Part shown: positions 52,193-57,285 of the stretch, in pieces
Layout of the letters: every line of letters begins with the position of its first letter
Numbering within the stretch: position 1 is the first letter of the stretch
Program-made: the position numbers and the translations under genes
Source: Chloroflexota bacterium
GTDB taxonomy: Bacteria > Chloroflexota > Anaerolineae > Anaerolineales > Villigracilaceae
Assembly (NCBI GenBank): GCA_016219545.1
Contig: JACRMH010000013.1
Span: forward strand, 1-57,285
DNA length: 57,285 bases
Direction of reading: 5' to 3'
Notes under the pieces: model-generated
What the model was told of the DNA's origin: nothing
What the model saw: the letters and a program-made list of their open reading frames with translations, nothing else
Database searches by the model: none

Positions 52193-53166
52193 TTTTCATA
52201 TCCATTGGGGTGCGACTTGTGCCACTCCCACGCGCTGGAAAGGATCGCCTGCATGTTCGTATGCTGCGGCTTCCAGCCCAACTCGTCCATGATTTTTTTC
52301 GGGGATGCAACCAGACGCGCCGAATCACCGGGACGTCGCGGCGCTTCAAGCGCGGGTATGGCGTGACCTGTCACCTGCCTCGCCGTCTCGATCACTTCCC
52401 TCACTGAGAAACCGTTGCCACTGCCAATGTTATAGATCATTTTATCTTTTGATTCAAGCGCACCCAACGCCAGCAAATGCGCCGAGACCAAATCCGCGAT
52501 GTGGATGTAATCACGGATGCAAGTTCCATCCGGGGTGGGATAGTCGGTGCCGTAAATGGTCGCGGACTCGGCCTGTCCCAATGCGATCTGTAAGACACGC
52601 GGAATCAAATGCGACTCAGGCTGGTGCGCTTCGCCGCGGCCGGGCAATGCTCCGCAGGCGTTGAAGTAGCGCAGGGCGGCGAAATGTAGTCCGTGAATAC
52701 TGCGATACCATTCGAGCGCCTGTTCAGTCATCAGTTTTGTGTGACCATAAACATTCGTCGGGTTGATGGGCGACTCTTCGGTCAACGGTTCTTCGCTGGA
52801 TTGATACACAGCCGCAGTGGACGAAAAGACAAGTCGCTTCACTCCGGTCTGCACGGCGATCTCCATCAATTGCAGGGAGTTCACAAAATTATTGCGGAAG
52901 AATTTGCCCGGGTCTTTCATGCTTTCGCCCGCTTCGATGAAGGCGGCAAAGTGCATGACCGCGTCGAACTTGTCGGATGTCAGCGCTTCGGCCAGTGAGT
53001 GACTGTCATCAAGGTTGGCGTGAATGAACTTCGCGCCCAAAGGCACCGCCGCGCGATGACCTGTGACGAGTGAATCATAGACTGTGACTGTGTGCCCGGC
53101 TTGGATCAATGCTTCAGCGGTGGCGGAACCGATATATCCCGCTCCGCCTGTAACGAGTATGTTCAT
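52189..53166 (-). CDS. galE: UDP-glucose 4-epimerase
   Basis: 325 residues. Extended SDR: NILVTGGAGYIGSATAEALI, catalytic Ser-Thr region FSSTAAVYQ, YGHTKLM (Tyr/Lys), LRYFNACGALPGR, and CIRDYIHIADL. Interconverts UDP-Glc and UDP-Gal for surface glycans or galactose use. First gene of a galE-S2P pair. Confidence 0.93.
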   Translation of the reverse strand: MNILVTGGAGYIGSATAEALIQAGHTVTVYDSLVTGHRAAVPLGAKFIHANLDDSHSLAEALTSDKFDAVMHFAAFIEAGESMKDPGKFFRNNFVNSLQLMEIAVQTGVKRLVFSSTAAVYQSSEEPLTEESPINPTNVYGHTKLMTEQALEWYRSIHGLHFAALRYFNACGALPGRGEAHQPESHLIPRVLQIALGQAESATIYGTDYPTPDGTCIRDYIHIADLVSAHLLALGALESKDKMIYNIGSGNGFSVREVIETARQVTGHAIPALEAPRRPGDSARLVASPKKIMDELGWKPQHTNMQAILSSAWEWHKSHPNGYEK

Positions 53167-53221
53167 GCGAATCTCCTGAAAAAATAAGTTGGGAAATTAT
53201 ATCTTACAGAACTTGCAATTT

Positions 53222-53310
53222 ATGTCGTTGCGAGCAGCTTTACCGCGAAGCAACCTCCTAAACACGAGGAGGCTGCTTCGGCAAAGACCAGGAGCGCCTC
53301 GCAGCGACAT
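53222..53310. repeat. Dispersed palindromic repeat, family B copy 4
   Basis: Begins ATGTCGTTGCGAG and ends CTCGCAGCGACAT, with inner GCGAAGCAACCTCC and GGAGGCTGCTTCG. It fills the spacer between the esterase gene and galE. Confidence 0.7.
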
Positions 53311-54227
53311 TAGTTATCTTTTTTCATCCATCGCTGCGCATACCAGCGCAGGTATTCTTCCACATGGGCAGCCCAGTAACTTTCGGTATGCGCGCCGTTG
53401 TAAAAGTGAAACTCGTGGATGTAATTATTACTGGTAAGCTTTTCTTCGAAGGGAATAATGGTGGACAACTCAGAGTCCACATCGCCAACATCAAGCCACA
53501 ACAGCGGGCGTTCCTTCTGCGGCAGGGTTTTGATTATTTTTTCAAGATACGGGCCGTCCTTCACGAAGATGGCCGGTGAATGCAAGCCGAGCGCGCCAAA
53601 CAATTCAGGGTTGGCGAACCCGAGTTCGATTGTCCAGCCGCCGCCGCGGGAGAGTCCGCCAAGGGAACGATGGGCGCGGTCTGCGAGGGTGCGATAGTTC
53701 TCGTCCACGTAGGGAATGAGCGCGTTGATGAGGCGGTCACCGAAGCCTGAGCCTGCCTGCAAGTTCCAGTAACGGTCATCGGGGAAGACGATGATGAAAG
53801 GGGCAATCTCTCCCGCATGGATAAGCCGGTCTGCGATCTGCGGCACGCCGAGGCGAACCCACTGATCGTCGGTATAGGTCTGTCCGTGGAGTAAATAGAG
53901 AACGGGGAAATGAAGGTCAGCGGAACTTTCATAACATGGAGGCAAATAAATGAGAAATTCCTGCGGTGGATTGGTGATCTCGACCATATCTTTCTCAACG
54001 CTGCCAGATTCATCGGGACAAGTAAATGGAGTGGGCGTTGGAGTAGCTGGTACAGGACTTGGGGTAAACGTGGCCGGGATCGGTCTTGGGGTGGTTGTCA
54101 CTGCCGCAGTTGAAGTTGGGGAGGTGACTGTTCGAGTGGCGATTCCCTCATTTGACGAAGAGCAGGCCGAAAGTCCGATGAGAAGCGAAATACAAGTTGC
54201 GGCGATATTAGCTTGACGGGTACTCAT
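53310..54227 (-). CDS. Lipoprotein esterase (EstA/esterase D-like)
   Basis: 305 residues from ATG 54227, or 308 from ATG 54236; the frame runs on into the antisense of the tRNA, so longer starts are rejected. Lipobox in LLIGLSACSSS, then a Thr/Pro-rich linker. Alpha/beta-hydrolase domain of the putative esterase (PF00756) family: FPVLYLLHGQTYTDDQWV, nucleophile Ser in GGLSRGGGW, acid in WLDVGDVDSE, and His in FYNGAHTESYW. Family activity is on feruloyl, acyl or trehalose-type esters; substrate unknown. A TATAAT at ~54232-54237 could make the mRNA leaderless. Confidence 0.8.
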   Translation of the reverse strand: MSTRQANIAATCISLLIGLSACSSSNEGIATRTVTSPTSTAAVTTTPRPIPATFTPSPVPATPTPTPFTCPDESGSVEKDMVEITNPPQEFLIYLPPCYESSADLHFPVLYLLHGQTYTDDQWVRLGVPQIADRLIHAGEIAPFIIVFPDDRYWNLQAGSGFGDRLINALIPYVDENYRTLADRAHRSLGGLSRGGGWTIELGFANPELFGALGLHSPAIFVKDGPYLEKIIKTLPQKERPLLWLDVGDVDSELSTIIPFEEKLTSNNYIHEFHFYNGAHTESYWAAHVEEYLRWYAQRWMKKDN

Positions 54228-54257
54228 CCTTCGCATTATACTCGGCCAGTTCATTTG

Positions 54258-54274
54258 ATCGGGGCGTGGCGCAG
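54258..54274 (+). repeat. Duplicate of the tRNA-Pro 5' end
   Basis: ATCGGGGCGTGGCGCAG is repeated exactly at 54316-54332, where it forms the start of tRNA-Pro. After 54274 the similarity is lost, so this copy cannot be a tRNA. Confidence 0.7.
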
Positions 54275-54317
54275 CGCGAAGACGGAGATAGCGCGTGTGA
54301 GCTGCAAAAGTGAATAT

Positions 54318-54392
<75 letters not shown>

Positions 54393-54402
54393 CACCAGCC
54401 AC

Positions 54403-54448
54403 AGAGACACGGAGACACGGAGTTTATTTCTCTGTAGCCCGTGTCTCT
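54403..54448. other. Inverted repeat after tRNA-Pro
   Basis: AGAGACACGG (54403-54412) and CCGTGTCTCT (54439-54448), perfect 10-bp arms; terminator-like position but no U-run. Confidence 0.45.
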
Positions 54449-54466
54449 ATCATTTAAACCTGCATG

Positions 54467-54475
54467 TGCTAAAAT
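54467..54475 (+). promoter_or_regulatory. Extended -10 promoter of the 54493 gene
   Basis: TGCTAAAAT ends 17 bases before the ATG, the same extended -10 form as at secA and the sugar operon. Confidence 0.45.
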
Positions 54476-54492
54476 TGCTTGAGAGGAAACCA

Positions 54493-54795
54493 ATGAGCAA
54501 AAAAATTGATGGTGTCATTGAAGCGGTCCGCTATAAGAATGGACAGATCAGCATGGTACGCGCCTACGAACGGCGCGGCGCCACATTCTCAGACCGCGTT
54601 TTGGTAGACCGTAAAACACTGTTGGAACGCCTGCAAAAAGGCGCGCAATATGTAACCGGCTCGCGCAATGAATTACGCGCCAGCACATTTACGGTCGGCA
54701 AACCTGTGATGATCGTAAAACAGGATGACCGTGAGCTGCTTACCACGCACGAAAATGCAACCCACGATGAGCTTGAGAAAGTTCCAGCTTTTTAA
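54493..54795 (+). CDS. Small hypothetical protein
   Basis: 100 residues from ATG 54493 with a GAGAGGAAAC site; the frame opens earlier inside the tRNA but only this part is protein-like. Begins MSKKIDGVIEAVRYKNGQI, beta-rich, with ATFSDRVLVDRKTLLERL and VGKPVMIVKQDDR. Soluble, no known family. Short transcription unit upstream of the NERD-domain gene. Confidence 0.7.
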   Translation: MSKKIDGVIEAVRYKNGQISMVRAYERRGATFSDRVLVDRKTLLERLQKGAQYVTGSRNELRASTFTVGKPVMIVKQDDRELLTTHENATHDELEKVPAF

Positions 54796-54810
54796 ACTGA
54801 TGTTACGCAC

Positions 54811-54865
54811 CGTCCCAAAGGCTTTGATCGGCTAAAACAAGGTTTTCAAGGAAACCTTCGGGACG
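54811..54865. repeat. Palindromic repeat, family C copy 1
   Basis: CGTCCC AAAGG ... CCTTCGGGACG; a related copy lies at 57196-57248 with CGTCCCGAAGGTT and AACCTTCGGGACG. Confidence 0.6.
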
Positions 54866-54892
54866 TTCTGCATAAGGTGAGTTAAAAAACAT

Positions 54893-55837
54893 ATGAAGAT
54901 CATTGATAAAACCCCGTTCCAGGATGCCTCAGGAAATATCAGTATTGTCGGCCGCGCTCAGGGAACCCTGAAATACGGGCTGAACTGGTTCTCAGAGTTG
55001 GAAGCCCAAAAAGTAGTGATCGCACAGTTGGAGCGTTCACTCGAAAAAGGTTTCGTACTGATCCGCAACTTTACCCTGCCGAATATCGAAGTTGTGATCC
55101 CGATCATTCTGGTCGGTCCGGGCGGAGTATCCGTGATCCATGTAACACCCGCAAAAGGGCAGTTCGAGGCAAAGGGCGATCAATGGAATAATATCAACTA
55201 TGGCATCTCACAGCCTGCCAACGTCAACTTGATAGAGATTGTCATGAAGCGCGCGCGCGCCGTCCAAAAATATTTGGAGGCGCAAAAAATCAACTTGACC
55301 ATTCCTGTGGAAGCTGTCCTGGTCGCAAGCGACCCCGGCGCGCACATCGATTCCCTGCGGCCGGCCGCGCGCGTGGTGATGAGTGACGCCATCAAACAAT
55401 TTGCCAGTTCACTGTTACAGGCGCGTCCCATCTGGCGGTCAGAATCCATTTATGATATTGCGGACCGTATCGTGGACCCTCGCCCGCCGCAACAGGCTCC
55501 CAAACCCGCCGCTCCCACACTTGAAGCCGCGGCAGATGCCCAACCCGCATCACGCGCCAAGGCAATTTTCGACGCCGCCGAATCCGCGCCGACCTTCAAC
55601 GCCGGTGAATTCGATTTCGCATTCGAAGATGGCAAGGCTCCACTCGCACCCCAGGCCGTCCCGCAGAGTTTGCGCGAGACAAATCCATCACGCCAATTAC
55701 CTTCCAAGATCGATCCAAACAAAGGCAAGTTCCTGGGCCTGACCAACAAACAAGTCATTTTGCTGGTTGGCATGTTCGTCGTCGAGTGCTGTATCGTCGC
55801 CATTGGACTTGGCATTGTTCTTTATTTGAATATGTAA
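54893..55837 (+). CDS. NERD-like domain membrane protein
   Basis: 314 residues. Residues ~40-165 resemble the nuclease-related NERD domain: GFVLIRNFTLPNIEVVIPII, VGPGGVSVIHVTPAKG, and VLVASDPGAHID. A Pro/Ala-rich linker (~195-280) follows, then one C-terminal membrane segment (QVILLVGMFVVECCIVAIGL). The NERD catalytic residues are not clearly conserved, so enzymatic activity is uncertain. The N-terminus faces the cytoplasm if the tail is a simple anchor. Confidence 0.65.
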   Translation: MKIIDKTPFQDASGNISIVGRAQGTLKYGLNWFSELEAQKVVIAQLERSLEKGFVLIRNFTLPNIEVVIPIILVGPGGVSVIHVTPAKGQFEAKGDQWNNINYGISQPANVNLIEIVMKRARAVQKYLEAQKINLTIPVEAVLVASDPGAHIDSLRPAARVVMSDAIKQFASSLLQARPIWRSESIYDIADRIVDPRPPQQAPKPAAPTLEAAADAQPASRAKAIFDAAESAPTFNAGEFDFAFEDGKAPLAPQAVPQSLRETNPSRQLPSKIDPNKGKFLGLTNKQVILLVGMFVVECCIVAIGLGIVLYLNM

Positions 55838-55843
55838 CTCACT

Positions 55844-56575
55844 TTGGCCTCTCCATTTTTATCCATTATTGTTCCCGCCCATAACGAAGAAAATCGTCTG
55901 CCCCGTACATTGGGGCAGATTTTTACGTTTCTCGAAGACCAATCCTATACTGCCGAAGTCATCATTGTTGAAAACGGAAGTTCAGACCGCACGCTGGAAC
56001 TGGCGCAGGAATTCGCGGTCCGTTACCCAAACCTGATCGTTATTCACGAGGAACAACGCGGAAAAGGCAACGCCGTGCGACGCGGCGTATTGGAAGCGCA
56101 TGGCGAATACCGTTTTATTTGCGACGCCGATCTTTCGATGCCAATCGAAGAATTGCAAAAATTTATTCCCCCCGCCCTCGATGATTTCGACATTGCCATT
56201 GCATCGCGTGAAGCGCCGGGCGCGATCCGTTACAACGAACCGACCTATCGGCATTGGGGCGGGCGCGCCATCAACCTTGCGATCCGAACCTTGATCCTGC
56301 CGGGCCTCAACGATACCCAATGCGGTTTCAAATGCTTTCGCGCCGATGTCACCGAGCGGCTTTTTCGCCAGCAGACATTGATGGGATGGTCATTCGACAT
56401 CGAGCTTCTTTATCTTGCACGTCGAAAACGATTGCGGGTCAGGGAAATTCCGATCCATTGGTATTTCGAAGCGGAAAGCAAAGTGAATGCGGTACGCGAC
56501 GCCCTGCGCATGATCGGCGATATCTTCCGCATCCACATCAATGCCGCGCGCGGCAAATATGATCTCAAACCCTGA
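55844..56575 (+). CDS. GT2 glycosyltransferase, dolichyl-phosphate glucose synthase-like
   Basis: 243 residues from TTG 55844, 6 bases after the NERD gene stop. GT-A motifs: LSIIVPAHNEENRLP, IIVENGSSDRT, RGKGNAVRRGV, ICDADLSMPIEEL (DxD) and the acceptor-side QCGFKCFRADV. It resembles ALG5/dolichyl-phosphate beta-glucosyltransferase-type enzymes that charge a polyprenyl phosphate with glucose. No membrane anchor. Confidence 0.8.
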   Translation: MASPFLSIIVPAHNEENRLPRTLGQIFTFLEDQSYTAEVIIVENGSSDRTLELAQEFAVRYPNLIVIHEEQRGKGNAVRRGVLEAHGEYRFICDADLSMPIEELQKFIPPALDDFDIAIASREAPGAIRYNEPTYRHWGGRAINLAIRTLILPGLNDTQCGFKCFRADVTERLFRQQTLMGWSFDIELLYLARRKRLRVREIPIHWYFEAESKVNAVRDALRMIGDIFRIHINAARGKYDLKP

Positions 56576-57182
56576 TCTCACCTGCGAATATAAACTCTGG
56601 CCTGCCTGCAAACACATCGCGGGATTGGATGAAGCGGGACGCGGCGCACTGGCTGGACCTGTCTGCGTGGGAGCGGTGATCCTGCCAGATAACGATCCGC
56701 ATCTGACTCAAACCTTGAGCGGGGTGCGCGACTCCAAACAGTTGACTCCCCGTAAGCGCCTCGAGCTTGCGCCGCGCATCAAAGAGTCTGCGCGTTCATG
56801 GGGCATTGGCTTCGCCTCCGCAAATGAAATCGACTCGCTTGGAATCGTGCCAGCCACACGCCTCGCCGCAGGCCGCGCGCTGGAAATGCTTGCGTTTTTT
56901 CCCGATTTCCTGCTGACAGATTTCCGACTTGAGCTCCCTGAGCTGGATATTCCGCAAGCCGCACTCGTCAAAGGCGACCAACACTCCTTGAGCATCGCAG
57001 CGGCATCCATCCTTGCCAAAACCGCGCGCGACGAATTCATGCGCGAGTTGGGTTTGAATCACCCTGAATATGGTTTTTCAAAACATAAAGGCTATGGGAC
57101 ATTGCTTCACCGCGAGAAGATCGCGGCCCTCGGCTACTCCCCCATTCATCGAAAAACATTCAAGATCAGAAATTTCGCCTGA
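56559..57182 (+). CDS. rnhB: Ribonuclease HII
   Basis: 207 residues from ATG 56559 (an ATG at 56541 is also in frame), overlapping the upstream gene. Removes RNA, including single ribonucleotides, from DNA. Motifs: IAGLDEAGRGALAGPV (catalytic Asp-Glu), LLTDFRLELPELD (Asp), VKGDQHSLSIAAASILAKTA (the family's KGD.....AASI.AK), and GFSKHKGYGT. Confidence 0.95.
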   Translation: MISNPDLTCEYKLWPACKHIAGLDEAGRGALAGPVCVGAVILPDNDPHLTQTLSGVRDSKQLTPRKRLELAPRIKESARSWGIGFASANEIDSLGIVPATRLAAGRALEMLAFFPDFLLTDFRLELPELDIPQAALVKGDQHSLSIAAASILAKTARDEFMRELGLNHPEYGFSKHKGYGTLLHREKIAALGYSPIHRKTFKIRNFA

Positions 57183-57195
57183 GTTGAGAGAAGAA

Positions 57196-57248
57196 CGTCC
57201 CGAAGGTTGATTGAAGAGACTTTGGCCGTTTTTCAAACCTTCGGGACG
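57196..57248. repeat. Palindromic repeat, family C copy 2
   Basis: CGTCCCGAAGGTT (57196-57208) and AACCTTCGGGACG (57236-57248) form a 13-bp inverted repeat just after rnhB; may act as a terminator or be a dispersed element. Confidence 0.6.
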
Positions 57249-57285
57249 ATGGTTTCAACTGAAATGAAACGCACCCAAATAAAAA

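Overview
The window looks like chromosomal DNA of an uncultured or environmental Chloroflexota bacterium, most likely class Anaerolineae. This is an inference from gene content and style: an over-long SecA, mevalonate kinase, a UbiA-type phosphoribosyltransferase, Thr/Pro-rich 'TPT' linkers on exported proteins, and many palindromic intergenic repeats. No rRNA or marker phylogeny was available to confirm it. There is one tRNA (Pro-UGG). I saw no insertion-sequence transposase, prophage or CRISPR array.

Layout. (1) 1-8.8 kb, mostly minus strand: a PH/SHOCT membrane protein, aconitase, adenosine deaminase and a 1330-residue SecA. (2) 8.9-15.4 kb, minus: a sugar operon (RmlD-like reductase, GT2, two GT39-like membrane glycosyltransferases, one with PA14 domains). 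(3) 15.7-26.4 kb, minus: a five-gene unit with a 2957-residue secreted gingipain-like (C25) protein, a small precursor peptide with a lasso-type leader, an HPr-kinase-like protein, a PqqD/RRE protein and a lasso B2-type leader peptidase. There is no lasso cyclase, and the presumed core has no ring-forming Asp/Glu but carries three 7-residue repeats. This is my main candidate for an undescribed system. (4) 26.7-29.6 kb, plus: UbiA-type prenyltransferase, mevalonate kinase, CPBP-like membrane protease, zinc-ribbon protein. (5) 29.7-30.5 kb, minus: an acidic exported DUF5666-like protein. (6) 30.9-35.8 kb, minus: five or six unrelated small genes, each followed by a copy of a 130-150 bp element with integron attC architecture (GCCCAAC...GTTGGGC outer boxes, imperfect inner arms). 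With no integrase present, this looks like a CALIN (attC cluster lacking an integrase). (7) 36-49.4 kb, minus: a complete branched-chain amino-acid operon ilvD-ilvB-ilvN-ilvC-leuA-orf55-leuC-leuD-cimA-leuB-ilvE, preceded by a strong promoter, a 34-codon Leu/Ile/Val-rich leader peptide, and a terminator with a matching antiterminator: a ribosome-mediated attenuator. (8) 49.4-57.3 kb: a metallopeptidase-like protein, a nucleotidyltransferase pair resembling a toxin-antitoxin module next to a site-2 protease, galE, a lipoprotein esterase, tRNA-Pro, a NERD-domain protein, a GT2 and RNase HII.

How the genes work together. The BCAA operon makes Val, Leu and Ile from pyruvate, since CimA supplies 2-oxobutyrate without threonine deaminase, and is probably controlled by its leader peptide. 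The sugar operon next to the C25/peptide operon could glycosylate the Thr-rich linkers of exported proteins; this is inference from GT39 family knowledge and proximity. Spacers within operons are filled with several families of palindromic repeats, described individually below.
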